DNA of 64,000 nucleotides from the NCBI GenBank assembly GCA_964484185.1, contig CAZAEQ010000004.1, positions 83,808 through 147,807 of the forward strand, written 5' to 3'. A model generated the notes under the pieces. The model made no database searches, was not told the origin of the DNA, and saw only the letters and a program-made list of their open reading frames with translations. The DNA is from F1-120-MAGs238 sp964484185. Lineage in GTDB: Bacteria > Planctomycetota > Phycisphaerae > Phycisphaerales > UBA1924. This document shows positions 1-9,016 of the stretch, piece after piece; within the stretch, counting starts at the first letter, position 1, and each line of letters begins with the position of its first letter. The translations under genes were made by a program, and so were the position numbers.

Positions 1-1433
1 TCTTTACGCACTACCAGCGAAGTCTTTGAGTGGGTCTTCAATCCCATGACGCCGTACGCCACGTGTACGCCTGCGCGCTGCAGCTGCTTGACAAACTTCA
101 CGTTGCGCTGTTCATCAAACCGCGCACGCACTTCCACCAGGCATGCAACCTGCTTGCCGCTCTCGGCTGCGCGAATGAGACTCTCGACAAATGGAGAATC
201 GGGACTCGTGCGATACAGCGTCTGCTTGATCGTCAAGACATCTGGGTCCGCGGCGGCCTCGGCGATAAACCGTTCAACGCTCGCCGAGAAACTCTCGTAT
301 GGGTGATGCAGCAGAATGTCCTGCTTGCGGATACATCCGAAAATATCGCGCCCGGTGCTCGCCAGCCGTGCTGGAGCAACCGGCCGCCAACGAGGCCATT
401 TCTTGCCCGGCAGATCCAGTTCCGCAAACTCAGCCATACCCGACCAGTCAATCGGCCCCTGCCGTTCGTATACATCCGTCGGGTCCATATTGAGTTTGTC
501 AACCAGTTGCCGCAGAAGTGTGTCACTTGGGTTTGGCTCACATTCAAGTCGAATCGCTCGAGCGAACTTGCGCTGCTTGAGCTCATCTTCAATATTTTGG
601 AGCACATCGGGTGTCGTCGGCTGGGTCAGCTTGTCATCGCGCTGCAGTCCTGAAGATCGCGTCACGCGGAAGTGCAACTGCTCCTTGATCGTCACACCAG
701 GAAAAATATCTTCGAGGTTGTTTCTGATAATCTCTGCCAGCTCGATAAATCGTCTGGGATCGGAACCTTGCGAAGGCACTTCGACATACCGCTTCACGCC
801 CTGCGGAATCTTCACTCGCGCAAAGCGTGTATCACGCGAACCTTTTTCCTGCGCGATGATCGCCAGGTTGTCCGAAAGGTTCGAGATAAACGGAAACCGG
901 TGCGAAGGGTCAACTGCAAGTGGCGTCAGTGCCGGAAACACATTCACTTTGTACCACTCATCAACCCAGTTCTGTTCGCCTTTGGATAACGCAGCGTACT
1001 TCACACTGACCACGCCGGCCGCAGTTAATTCGGGCACAATCTGCTTCGCATAAATCTCAGCTTGAAGCGTCTGCAGGTCCTGCACGCTCTCACGAATCGC
1101 CGCCAGATGTTCACGCGCGGTCAGCCCGTCATGCGACATCACGCCCTGGCCCGCATTCACCCAGCGCCGCACCAGCGCAACACGCTTCATGAAAAATTCA
1201 TCAAGGTTGCCCGAGAAAATGACTAGAAACCGCACGCGTTCCAGCAGCGGAATCCGCTCATCCGCGGCCTGTTCCAGCACGCGGCGATTGAACTCGAGCC
1301 ACGAAAGATCGCGATTGAAAAATCTCGCCTCTGGCCTGTTCGACTTTTCATCCGCGCCCCGACCCTGAAGCCGGCGCGACATGCCCTTGGCCTGTGATCC
1401 ACCTGTCCCATTTTTTCCAGCGCGCGATGACAT
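1..1433 (-). CDS. ppk1: Polyphosphate kinase 1, C-terminus cut by window edge
   Basis: PPK1 reversibly makes inorganic polyphosphate from ATP in the cytoplasm. Translating the minus strand gives about 477 residues: an N-terminal stretch beginning FNRDLSWLEFN, then SGNLDEFFMKRVALVR, PLAVDPSHRFPFISNL, LLHHPYESF, and a VEVRARFDEQRN motif followed by GVHVAYGVMGLKTHSK near the edge. These are the PPK1 N-terminal, middle and first C-terminal kinase domain signatures, the last with the phospholipase D-like fold. The full family length is about 690-720 residues, so the remaining catalytic part, including the second histidine motif, lies left of the window. I chose ATG at 1433; an in-frame ATG at 1445 and another at 1382 are alternatives. 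There is no clear ribosome binding site. It is transcribed in the same direction as the pterin gene to its right. Confidence 0.95.
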   Translation of the reverse strand, partial: MSSRAGKNGTGGSQAKGMSRRLQGRGADEKSNRPEARFFNRDLSWLEFNRRVLEQAADERIPLLERVRFLVIFSGNLDEFFMKRVALVRRWVNAGQGVMSHDGLTAREHLAAIRESVQDLQTLQAEIYAKQIVPELTAAGVVSVKYAALSKGEQNWVDEWYKVNVFPALTPLAVDPSHRFPFISNLSDNLAIIAQEKGSRDTRFARVKIPQGVKRYVEVPSQGSDPRRFIELAEIIRNNLEDIFPGVTIKEQLHFRVTRSSGLQRDDKLTQPTTPDVLQNIEDELKQRKFARAIRLECEPNPSDTLLRQLVDKLNMDPTDVYERQGPIDWSGMAEFAELDLPGKKWPRWRPVAPARLASTGRDIFGCIRKQDILLHHPYESFSASVERFIAEAAADPDVLTIKQTLYRTSPDSPFVESLIRAAESGKQVACLVEVRARFDEQRNVKFVKQLQRAGVHVAYGVMGLKTHSKTSLVVRK

Positions 1434-1500
1434 ATGTACCTTCATTGCAATCCAAGATCAAAGACTATTCACACTCTCAGGCCAGGGTCCCAGACCAGCG

Positions 1501-1875
1501 TTATCTGCGATAGGTCGCAACGCAGCCTGGAGCTTCAGTAATGCTCACCCAGGTCACCCTGGCAAAGACTCCAAAACGACCTTCCAGCCGCCCAGCAAGT
1601 TCATCGGCGAGATATCGGGCCAGGTTTTCCGCCGATGGGTTCAATCGGTCAAATGGCGGAGTCGCGTTTAAGTTTGCGTTATGAAAGGGTTCGATAACTT
1701 CTTTCAGGACCGCCTCTACCACATGAAAATCGCACAACAGCCCATCAGTGTCTACATCGCTTCCGGCCACGCAAGCTACGACTCGAAAGTTGTGCCCGTG
1801 CATGACCTCGCGCTCGCCGCGAATGACGAGCGAATGTGCTGCGCAGAATTCTGTGGTTACTGTCAATTCGTACAT
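1501..1875 (-). CDS. 6-pyruvoyl-tetrahydropterin synthase family (COG0720), PTPS-III-type motif
   Basis: 124 residues, normal for the COG0720/QueD fold. Zinc-ligand histidines are visible in AAHS (residue 14) and in MHGHN (residues 26 and 28); DFHVVE and LNPSAENLA form the middle motifs, and ITEAPGCVATYRR is the substrate-binding C-terminus. QueD has CxxxHGH with a catalytic Cys four residues before the first His. Here that position is Arg and the motif reads REVMHGH, that is ExxHGH without the Cys. In this family ExxHGH without Cys is the PTPS-III signature, linked to folate synthesis from dihydroneopterin triphosphate in organisms lacking FolB. That functional assignment is inferred from the motif. 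The gene diverges from the NAD(P)HX epimerase gene with 38 bp between starts. Confidence 0.9.
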   Translation of the reverse strand: MYELTVTTEFCAAHSLVIRGEREVMHGHNFRVVACVAGSDVDTDGLLCDFHVVEAVLKEVIEPFHNANLNATPPFDRLNPSAENLARYLADELAGRLEGRFGVFARVTWVSITEAPGCVATYRR

Positions 1876-1913
1876 CGCCTAAGGGTATGACCCGACTTTT
1901 GAAGGAACGATCG

Positions 1914-2618
1914 ATGGCGAAAGCACCTCGCAAACCACAATACATGTACGTCTTCACGCGCAAGGCAATTCGCGAACTCGACAGGCGCGCGATACATTCC
2001 TATGGCATTCCTGAACAGTCACTGATTGAAAACGCCGGCCGCGCAGTCGCCGAAGCCGCGTTTGATTTTCTTGGTGATCCCAAGCTCGCAAGCGGCAATC
2101 AACGCCAGACCATTTACGTGATCTGCGGCAAGGGAAACAACGGCGCGGATGGCTATGCCGCCGCGCGTCATCTTTCTAACATGGGCTTTCCGGTCTGCGT
2201 CATGCCGGTGCATCGACCCGATCCCGGTTCGCCAGCCGCGGTCCAATATGCAATCTGCCGGAAAAAACTCGTCGTGATTCAACGAACCCTTTACGAAGGC
2301 GCCTCACTCATTATCGATGCCCTCTACGGCACCGGACTCTCGCGACCCCTGGACACGAAAGATGTCCGCCTCATCGACCGCATCAATCGCCATAAAGCAC
2401 CCGTCCTCAGTATCGACATTCCCTCCGGCCTCGATGCTGATACCGGCAACCCGCTTGGGGCCTGCGTTCAAGCCGACCTCACCGTCACGTTCGTCGGCCC
2501 CAAAATCGGCATGCTCACCCCGATCGGAGCCCAATACTGCGGCGACATGATCGTCGCAGACATCGGTGCACCCGCAATTCTGAGACGTCTGGGTGAACGA
2601 ATCAAACTTCCTTCCTGA
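1914..2618 (+). CDS. nnrE: NAD(P)H-hydrate epimerase (YjeF N-terminal domain)
   Basis: The enzyme epimerises R-NADHX/NADPHX, the damaged hydrated cofactors, so that the dehydratase can repair them. About 234 residues form a stand-alone YjeF_N domain without the fused C-terminal kinase-like dehydratase domain seen in E. coli. Visible motifs are SLIENAGRAVAEAA, VICGKGNNGADGYAAARHL (nucleotide loop), IIDALYGTGLSRPL and SIDIPSGLDADTG followed by ADLTVTFVGPKIGML. ATG at 1914 is chosen because GAAGGA lies seven bases upstream; the same frame is open back to 1836, but that part runs into the opposite-strand pterin gene. No partner dehydratase gene is seen in this window. Confidence 0.93.
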   Translation: MAKAPRKPQYMYVFTRKAIRELDRRAIHSYGIPEQSLIENAGRAVAEAAFDFLGDPKLASGNQRQTIYVICGKGNNGADGYAAARHLSNMGFPVCVMPVHRPDPGSPAAVQYAICRKKLVVIQRTLYEGASLIIDALYGTGLSRPLDTKDVRLIDRINRHKAPVLSIDIPSGLDADTGNPLGACVQADLTVTFVGPKIGMLTPIGAQYCGDMIVADIGAPAILRRLGERIKLPS

Positions 2619-2674
2619 TTGACTTCCACCCGCCGCCCCCAACGATCACCCGCAGAGCCCTCAAAGGAGTTGCC

Positions 2675-3088
2675 GTGGCCGTCCGAATGGAACTATCTCG
2701 AATCCTCATCCGTGAACTGGCTGACTACCAGCTCATCGAACTTCACGAGATTGGCGGCGAAGGTCGCAGCTTCCCCATCGTCATCGGCCTTCCCGAAGCA
2801 CAGGCCATCGACCGCCGCCTCAAGGGCGTCATCATCAAACGCCCGCAGACCCACGACCTGCTTGCCAATGTGATCTCTGACCTTGGCAGCAAACTCGAAT
2901 CAATCACCGTCAACGACCTCTCCGAACACACGTTCTTCGCCACGCTTCAGGTCCGCAAGCCTGATGGTGAATTAATCAATATTGACTGCCGTCCCAGCGA
3001 TGCGATTGCGCTCGGCGTCGCCGCCAGCGTGCCGATTTTCGTCGCCGAACACGTGCTGGAGGGTGCATCGGGCACCGAAGAACCTTGA
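2675..3088 (+). CDS. Bifunctional nuclease (BFN/DUF151) domain protein
   Basis: 137 residues made almost entirely of one BFN domain: PIVIGLPEAQAID, RPQTHDLLANVI, and the C-terminal RPSDAIALGVAASVPIFV signature. Family members have been reported to have RNase/DNase activity in plants, and bacterial copies are widespread, including in planctomycetes; the cellular role here is unknown. It starts at GTG 2675, with AAAGGAG nine bases upstream. It is in the same direction as and close to nnrE upstream (57 bp) and truD downstream, so the three may form one transcript. Confidence 0.88.
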   Translation: MAVRMELSRILIRELADYQLIELHEIGGEGRSFPIVIGLPEAQAIDRRLKGVIIKRPQTHDLLANVISDLGSKLESITVNDLSEHTFFATLQVRKPDGELINIDCRPSDAIALGVAASVPIFVAEHVLEGASGTEEP

Positions 3089-3117
3089 CTGCATCTCTGC
3101 CGCATTCCCCCACCGCT

Positions 3118-4371
3118 ATGTACCTCACGCAGGAAATACCCGGCATCGGCGGCATCATCCGCGAACGACCCGAAGACTTCTTGGTCGAAGAACAACCACT
3201 CTTCCACCCATCGGGCAACGGTGAACACATCTTCCTCTTCATCCAGAAAAAGGAAATGACCACCGGCGACATGGTCGATTTCCTCGCCAAACATTTCCGC
3301 GCGCCCAAGCAGGCGATTGGCGTTGCGGGCCAAAAAGACAAATTCGCCATCACGCGCCAGCACGTCTCGCTGCACATACCCAAGAAAACCATCGCCGACT
3401 TTCCGATGATCCAGCACCCGCAAGTCAGTGTGCTCTGGGCCGATCGCCACAATTCCAAACTCCGCACCGGTCAACTCGAAGGAAATCGATTTTCCATCAA
3501 GATCCGCAGCGTCGCACCCACCAGCGTGCTCGCTGTTGACAAGATCGTCAAAAAGCTCGTACAACACGGCGTTCCCAATCGCTTCGGCCCGCAACGCTTC
3601 GGCATGACGGGTGCAAACCACATCGTTGGGAAACATCTGGTCCTCGCGCAGGCTCCCGAAGCAATCAAGGCTCTGCTCGCTCCATATCCCGGACTCGGCG
3701 ATCAACAGACCACCGCCCGCGCACTCTTCGAACAAGGCAAATACGCCGAAGCCGCGGCGGCCCTCAAAGGCTGGGGCGCGGAAAAAACCGTCCTCATGGC
3801 GATCTCCAAAAACGTAAAAGCCGCCGAGGCAATCCGCCGCATCGATGCACGCGATTTGAAGATGTACCTCAACGCCTGGCAATCCGCAATCTTCAACGAT
3901 GTGCTCGACCGCCGCATTCAAGCCCAGACTCTCGGCACACTCCACGATGGCGATGTCGCGATCAAACACGCAAACGATGCAGTCTTCGCAGTTGATGAAG
4001 CAGTAGCCCAAGACCCCGCAACCGCGCAGCGGTTGGCCGCCTGGGAAATCAGTCCCTCTGGCCCCATGTGGGCATCGGGCATGTTGCGAGCCAAAGGCGA
4101 AACCGACACAAGCGAACGCACCGCGCTCGAAGCAACCGGGGTCACACTCGAAGACCTCACGCTCTATGCCAAACGCCCACTCGAAGGCATGGCCGGCGAA
4201 CGCCGCCCACTTCGCGTCCGCATGAAAGACCCCGAATTCGAAGGCGGCGTCGATGAACACGGCGCATTCGTCCGCATCGCATTCGACCTCCCCAGCGGCG
4301 CATTCGCAACATCTGTCCTCGCGGAAATCATGAAACCGCCGCCGGCCCCGCTCTCCGAGACTCCGTCATGA
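3118..4371 (+). CDS. truD: tRNA pseudouridine(13) synthase TruD
   Basis: TruD isomerises uridine 13 of certain tRNAs to pseudouridine. The 417-residue product shows RERPEDFLVEEQP near the N-terminus, the catalytic-Asp motif AGQKDKFAITRQ, GNRFSIKIR, the family motif VPNRFGPQRFG, and a C-terminus ending LPSGAFATSVLAEIM, as in canonical TruD. The internal insertion domain (roughly residues 180-330) is present. ATG at 3118 is taken as the start; an upstream in-frame TTG at 3085 would overlap the previous gene by four bases. The stop overlaps the next start (ATGA), indicating translational coupling to the HAD gene. Confidence 0.94.
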   Translation: MYLTQEIPGIGGIIRERPEDFLVEEQPLFHPSGNGEHIFLFIQKKEMTTGDMVDFLAKHFRAPKQAIGVAGQKDKFAITRQHVSLHIPKKTIADFPMIQHPQVSVLWADRHNSKLRTGQLEGNRFSIKIRSVAPTSVLAVDKIVKKLVQHGVPNRFGPQRFGMTGANHIVGKHLVLAQAPEAIKALLAPYPGLGDQQTTARALFEQGKYAEAAAALKGWGAEKTVLMAISKNVKAAEAIRRIDARDLKMYLNAWQSAIFNDVLDRRIQAQTLGTLHDGDVAIKHANDAVFAVDEAVAQDPATAQRLAAWEISPSGPMWASGMLRAKGETDTSERTALEATGVTLEDLTLYAKRPLEGMAGERRPLRVRMKDPEFEGGVDEHGAFVRIAFDLPSGAFATSVLAEIMKPPPAPLSETPS

Positions 4372-5021
4372 GCGAAATCAAAATCGTCGTCTTCGACTGG
4401 GGCAACGTCATCCTCAAAATTGTCTCCTCCTGGGAAGAAGCCTGCACACGCGCCAACCTCCCCTTCCGCCCCGAAGTCTCCTCCCCCACTTCAAAAGCCC
4501 GCCGCCAGGAACTCGCAAAACTCCATCAACTCGGCCACCTCCACTCCCCCGACTTCTTCGAAAAAATCTCTCACTCCATCAACGGCCTCTATTCCCCGCA
4601 GGAATTCCAAACCGTCCATGATGCCTGGCTCATCTCCGAATTTGCTGGCATATCCCAACTCATCGACGACATCCACGCCAACGACAAAGCCACCACCGGC
4701 CTGCTCTCCAACACCAACGCCGCCCACTGGCAACGCCACCTCGGCACGCCGCAGAAACCGGCAGATTTCCCCACCGTCGCCAAACTCCGCCACAAACACG
4801 CGAGCCATCTGATGGGCTTGGCCAAGCCTGAGATAGAAATCTACAAGGCCTTCGAAACTCTCTCGGGCTTCAAGCCTGCGAACATTCTGTTCTTTGATGA
4901 CCTCCAGGAAAACATCGCTGCGGCCAAGACGTGCGATTGGAATGCCATTCAAGTTGATTGCTACAGCGGCGATACAGTTCGTCAGATGCGGGAAACTCTT
5001 CGTTTCTACAGCGTTCTTTGA
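4368..5021 (+). CDS. HAD-superfamily (YihX-like) phosphatase
   Basis: 217 residues. Motif I is VFDWGNVIL, with the nucleophilic Asp and an Asn at the +3 position as in YihX-type sugar-phosphate phosphatases. Motif II is LLSNTN, Lys of motif III is in KPEIEIYKAF, and motif IV is ILFFDDLQENIAAA with the DD pair. The order and spacing fit a subfamily IA HAD hydrolase with a helical cap. The substrate cannot be read from the sequence; glucose-1-phosphate is only the YihX precedent. Its ATG overlaps the truD stop by four bases. Confidence 0.86.
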   Translation: MSEIKIVVFDWGNVILKIVSSWEEACTRANLPFRPEVSSPTSKARRQELAKLHQLGHLHSPDFFEKISHSINGLYSPQEFQTVHDAWLISEFAGISQLIDDIHANDKATTGLLSNTNAAHWQRHLGTPQKPADFPTVAKLRHKHASHLMGLAKPEIEIYKAFETLSGFKPANILFFDDLQENIAAAKTCDWNAIQVDCYSGDTVRQMRETLRFYSVL

Positions 5022-5094
5022 ACGCCCCGACAGCTTGCACGCGCTGTTACACTGAAACGAGTCGCCAACTGACCTCGTTCATAAGGATGCGAGC

Positions 5095-7368
5095 ATGCCC
5101 CGATTCACCGGTTTTGCTTCACGCGCACTCATGATCATGCTGCTTCTTTTATGCGCGCCAGCCCTTGCCCAGACTCTTCAGTGGACTCAACTTCAGATTT
5201 CGGGGCGGGGCGGAAGCGCCACTGCGTATGACTCGGCGCGAGGCATTACTGTGCTCTTCGGCGGAAGTCCAGGGCATGCAAACAATGAGACATGGGAGTG
5301 GAACGGGACGACCTGGAATCAAATGGTTGTGTCCGGTCCCGCGGCACGCACGTCTCATGCGATGACATATGACTCCGCCCGGAATGTCGTTGTTCTATTC
5401 GGCGGTCGCAACGATACGGGATCGCAGGAAATCTACAGGGATACATGGGAATGGAACGGAACAACGTGGGCTTTGCGATCCTCGACCGGGCCGTCGATGC
5501 GATACGGGGCGTCTTTGGCGTACGACACAGTTCGCGGCGTGAGCGTGCTATTTGGCGGTCGCCTTAACAACACCGACAGCAACGAGACCTGGGAGTGGAA
5601 TGGCGCCACTTGGACGCAGCGCATCGTCACCGGACCTTCGGCTCGCTCAAGCCACGCCATGGCGTACGACTCTGCACGGGGCGTGACTGTTTTGTTTGGT
5701 GGGCAGTTCAATAGCGACCCATTTTCTGATACATGGGAATGGAACGGTACAGTGTGGACGCGTAGAACGGTCCCTTCGCCAGCCGCGCGCAGCGATCACA
5801 GCATGGCCTTCGATTCTGTTCGAAACGTCACTGTCATGTTCGGGGGATGGGTGAGCGGCGCTGGCGGCCCGAGCGATGAAACTTGGGAATGGAATGGCAC
5901 GAGTTGGTCGCAGCGGTTCCTGACTGGTCCTCTTCGACGGACCGGCCATGCCATGGTGTTCGACTCTTCCCGCGGCGTGTGCCTTCTTTTTGGCGGTTAC
6001 GCCCGCACGGTCCCCGGCGGCAATAGCTCGGTTCAGAATGAAACTTGGCAATACAACGGCACCGCATGGGCGCAGGTCTACAGCAGTTTCCCGGGAACTG
6101 GCAGCCCCGCCGCCGCCTACGACGAGCGCCGCGCTGTCACCGTGCTCTTTGGAGGCACCAATCCCGTCACCGGCAGGTACAACGACAGAACATTTGAATG
6201 GAACGGCTTTTCCTGGACACAGCGTTCCATCAGCGCTCCCCTCGCACGGGGTCAACACGGGATGTGCTTTGACTCTGTCCGCGGGGTCACAGTGCTCTTC
6301 GGCGGCTACAACGACCACATCATTTTTGAAGATACATGGGAATATGGCGTCGAACTTGGCTGGTCGCGGCGCGCCACCTCGGGACCACCGCCGCACGTGG
6401 GCCCGAGCCTGGCATTTGATAAGCGGCGCGGCGTCTCTGTTCTATTCAGCCCTTCTTCTAGCAACGGGCCGCTGGGCGAGACATGGGAATGGAATGGGTC
6501 TATTTGGACCCTGAATCCCAACACTGGGCCATCATCACGCGGAGGTCACGCTATCGCGTATGACTCAGGTCGTGGTGTCATAGTTCTTTTTGGCGGCTAC
6601 GGAACGAGCCGTCTCGGTGATACTTGGGAATTCAACGGATCAACCTGGATTCAGCGCTCCAGTTCCGGACCCAGCCCCCGCGACGGTCACCGAATGGTCT
6701 ACGACAGCGCACGCGGCGTGACTGTGCTCTTCGGTGGCTATGACGGTAGCGCACCCTACGGCGTCGATGGCACCTGGGAATGGGACGGGACCAACTGGAC
6801 ACTTCTTCCAGTCACAGGACCCATTGGCCGATACTCCCACGCCATGTCCTACCACGCAGCTCTTCAAACCACCATGGTCATGGCCGGTGTGATATCCGGC
6901 GGCGAAACTTGGGGCCTCGCTCCATCATGCATTTCCCCGTTTATTACGCTCCATCCCGTTGCGAACTCAGTCTGTGTTGGAGATTCCATCTCGCTCTCGG
7001 CCGCCGCCATCGGCACCGGTCCCTTCATGTTCCAGTGGCGCAAGGATGGCATCGCGATCGACCCAGTTCTAAATCCCTCGGCCGCAACCCCCAGCTTTAC
7101 CATTTCGAACTTTCTCGCTGCTGACAGTGGTCTCTACGATGCGAGTATCTCCAATGCCTGCGATGTTGCTATAACCCGCGCAGTGTTCCTCTTAATATGC
7201 CCGGCAAATTTCAATTGCGACAACGCCGTCGACTTCTTCGACTATCTCGATTTTGTCTCCGCATTCGCAGCGCTAAACTCTGAGGCCGATTTCAACCGCG
7301 ACGGGGTGGTCGACCAAGCCGACTACCTTGATTTCGTGCAGGCGTTTGCAAGTAACTGCGTCAACTAA
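5095..7368 (+). CDS. Exported kelch-like repeat protein with C-terminal FFDYLDFV module
   Basis: 757 residues. A signal peptide (about residues 1-25, ending APALAQ) is followed by roughly eleven repeats of about 55 residues with the pattern ETWEWNG-W, RxxHAMxYDSxRGVTVLFGG, a kelch/galactose-oxidase-like beta-propeller signature. A short Ig-like segment (about residues 625-700, FQWRKDG) follows. The C-terminus has two EF-hand/dockerin-like repeats, VDFFDYLDFVSAF and VDQADYLDFVQAF, each after a DFN-type calcium loop; the second has diverged (DQADY), and it ends NCVN rather than the usual GC. Likely secreted or cell-surface; function unknown. ATAAGGATGCGAGC gives a plausible ribosome site before ATG 5095. 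Confidence 0.82.
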   Translation: MPRFTGFASRALMIMLLLLCAPALAQTLQWTQLQISGRGGSATAYDSARGITVLFGGSPGHANNETWEWNGTTWNQMVVSGPAARTSHAMTYDSARNVVVLFGGRNDTGSQEIYRDTWEWNGTTWALRSSTGPSMRYGASLAYDTVRGVSVLFGGRLNNTDSNETWEWNGATWTQRIVTGPSARSSHAMAYDSARGVTVLFGGQFNSDPFSDTWEWNGTVWTRRTVPSPAARSDHSMAFDSVRNVTVMFGGWVSGAGGPSDETWEWNGTSWSQRFLTGPLRRTGHAMVFDSSRGVCLLFGGYARTVPGGNSSVQNETWQYNGTAWAQVYSSFPGTGSPAAAYDERRAVTVLFGGTNPVTGRYNDRTFEWNGFSWTQRSISAPLARGQHGMCFDSVRGVTVLFGGYNDHIIFEDTWEYGVELGWSRRATSGPPPHVGPSLAFDKRRGVSVLFSPSSSNGPLGETWEWNGSIWTLNPNTGPSSRGGHAIAYDSGRGVIVLFGGYGTSRLGDTWEFNGSTWIQRSSSGPSPRDGHRMVYDSARGVTVLFGGYDGSAPYGVDGTWEWDGTNWTLLPVTGPIGRYSHAMSYHAALQTTMVMAGVISGGETWGLAPSCISPFITLHPVANSVCVGDSISLSAAAIGTGPFMFQWRKDGIAIDPVLNPSAATPSFTISNFLAADSGLYDASISNACDVAITRAVFLLICPANFNCDNAVDFFDYLDFVSAFAALNSEADFNRDGVVDQADYLDFVQAFASNCVN

Positions 7369-7390
7369 CTTGAGTTCGCCATGCTCCGAG

Positions 7391-7951
7391 CTACTTCTCC
7401 ACCAAATCCACCGGCGCCACCTTCGCACCCTCATCCTTCACAACCGCTTTCACCACCGCCCCCGGCCCCGACTGCCCTTGCACAAAAACCTGCCACCCAT
7501 CCGCAAGCTTGCGAAACGCGCCCTGAGAAATCACAACCTTCGCCGCAGGTATCTGCCCATCGCGCATCATCTGCCGCTGCGCAGCCACAATCGCTGCATC
7601 ATGTGCATCCTTCAGCGTCGCCCCGACTCCGGCCGCACCTACCGATGCCGTCCCATCCGGAGTCTGCGTAAACCCACCCTTCATAAACGTCAGCGAGTCC
7701 GCACCCTTCACCGAATCAACTTGCACAAACCCGGTCTGCTTCTTGTACTGCTCAACTTCGCGCGCCGCACGATTCTTCTGCTCCGCATCCAGCGTCGGCA
7801 AATCTGCCCGCGCTGGCGTTGTCGCTTCCACATCCGTCGATCCCGCGCCCGCCACCACCGATGCCGTCGGCTCCTTCTTCTGCGGCTGACAACCTGCCAG
7901 CGCAGCACTCATCCCGCTTGCAATCACAATCATCAAAACACGAGTCCGCAT
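7391..7951 (-). CDS. Hypothetical lipoprotein
   Basis: 186 residues. The N-terminus MRTRVLMIVIASGMS is hydrophobic and is followed by lipobox ALAGC, so Cys20 is the probable lipidated residue. After a low-complexity linker there is an Ala/Val-rich region with AHDAAIVAAQRQMMRDGQ and a hydrophilic C-terminus VDLVEK. I do not recognise a domain. It is convergent with the kelch-like gene (22 bp between stops) and divergent from the CDF transporter gene. Confidence 0.7.
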   Translation of the reverse strand: MRTRVLMIVIASGMSAALAGCQPQKKEPTASVVAGAGSTDVEATTPARADLPTLDAEQKNRAAREVEQYKKQTGFVQVDSVKGADSLTFMKGGFTQTPDGTASVGAAGVGATLKDAHDAAIVAAQRQMMRDGQIPAAKVVISQGAFRKLADGWQVFVQGQSGPGAVVKAVVKDEGAKVAPVDLVEK

Positions 7952-8028
7952 AGTAATTCTCCCAGTCCTATTTTACGCGCACCAACCGCCCAGCACCGCT
8001 CCAATTTCCCAACCTACCTTTACATCCC

Positions 8029-8988
8029 GTGTCCTCCAGCACACCAACCCCCCGCCTCCCCGAGATCCAACCCGCCAAGACGCGCCAGATCGCACTCGCT
8101 GGTCTGGTCGTCAATCTCTTCCTCGTCGGCATCAAGCTCGCGGCAGGGATTCTCGGCAATTCCTACGCCCTCATCGCTGATGCCATCGAGAGCCTCGTCG
8201 ATGTCGCCGGCTCTTTCGTCATCTGGCTCGGCCTCAAAGTCAGCTCCAAACCGCCCGATGAAGATCACCCCTACGGCCACGGCAAAGCGGAATCACTCGC
8301 TGCCCTGGGCGTCTCCGGCCTCCTCTTCCTCGCTGGCATCGGCATCGCTGTCGAAGCCGTCCGCGAAATCGTCACGCCCCACCACACCCCCGCGTGGTAC
8401 ACGCTCGTCGTCCTCATCGCCGTCGTCGCAATCAAAGAAGGCCTCTTCCGCATCGCCCGCCGCGCTGCCAATCGCGATGGCTCCACAGCCATGGCCGCTG
8501 ATGCCATGCACCACCGTACCGATGCGCTCACCTCCATCTTCGCATTCATCGGCATCTCCATCGCGCTCTTTGGCAAACATGTGCTGCACCAAACCGGTTG
8601 GGAGCCCGCCGACGACTGGGCCGCACTCGCCGCGTCGACAGTTGTCCTCTACAACGCCGCGCGACTTGGCAGCGAACCACTCCGCGAACTCCTCGACACC
8701 GAAAACCCAACGCTCATCGCCCAAGCCACCGCAATCGCCGCGGCGGTCCCCGGCGTAGTCAACGTCGAAAAACCGCGCAGCCGCAAAAGCGGCACCGGCT
8801 ACTGGCTCGACATGCACATCCGCGTGGACGACGACATGACCGTGCGCCAGGCCCACGTCCTCAGCCACAAAGTCAAAGACGAAGTCCGCGCCCAGCTCCC
8901 ATTTGTGCGCGATGTACTGGTCCACATAGAGCCCTGCCGCCATCCCGGCGAACGCACCGCAGAAAAATCTCAACCTGGCGCGAACTGA
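8029..8988 (+). CDS. Cation diffusion facilitator family metal transporter
   Basis: 319 residues with the CDF layout: a short cytoplasmic N-terminus, six membrane helices (about residues 20-200) and a cytoplasmic ferredoxin-like C-terminal domain. Metal-site motifs are ALIADAIESLVDV in helix 2 and MAADAMHHRTDALTS in helix 5 (H and D ligands). The loop HPYGHGKAESLAA is the family signature. Such pumps exchange Zn, Fe, Mn or Cd for protons; the ion cannot be told from sequence. The start is GTG 8029; no strong ribosome site is seen. Confidence 0.92.
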   Translation: MSSSTPTPRLPEIQPAKTRQIALAGLVVNLFLVGIKLAAGILGNSYALIADAIESLVDVAGSFVIWLGLKVSSKPPDEDHPYGHGKAESLAALGVSGLLFLAGIGIAVEAVREIVTPHHTPAWYTLVVLIAVVAIKEGLFRIARRAANRDGSTAMAADAMHHRTDALTSIFAFIGISIALFGKHVLHQTGWEPADDWAALAASTVVLYNAARLGSEPLRELLDTENPTLIAQATAIAAAVPGVVNVEKPRSRKSGTGYWLDMHIRVDDDMTVRQAHVLSHKVKDEVRAQLPFVRDVLVHIEPCRHPGERTAEKSQPGAN

Positions 8989-9016
8989 ATCCCCTCCGCC
9001 CCGGTCTAAATAGTGC

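Noticed and set aside
2947..4260. Long minus-strand open frame opposite truD
   Set aside because: Shadow of a GC-rich gene; low-complexity translation rich in Phe, Glu and Asp with no family features.
7328..8758. Plus-strand frame overlapping lipoprotein and CDF genes
   Set aside because: Low-complexity basic translation; real genes on either strand explain the interval.
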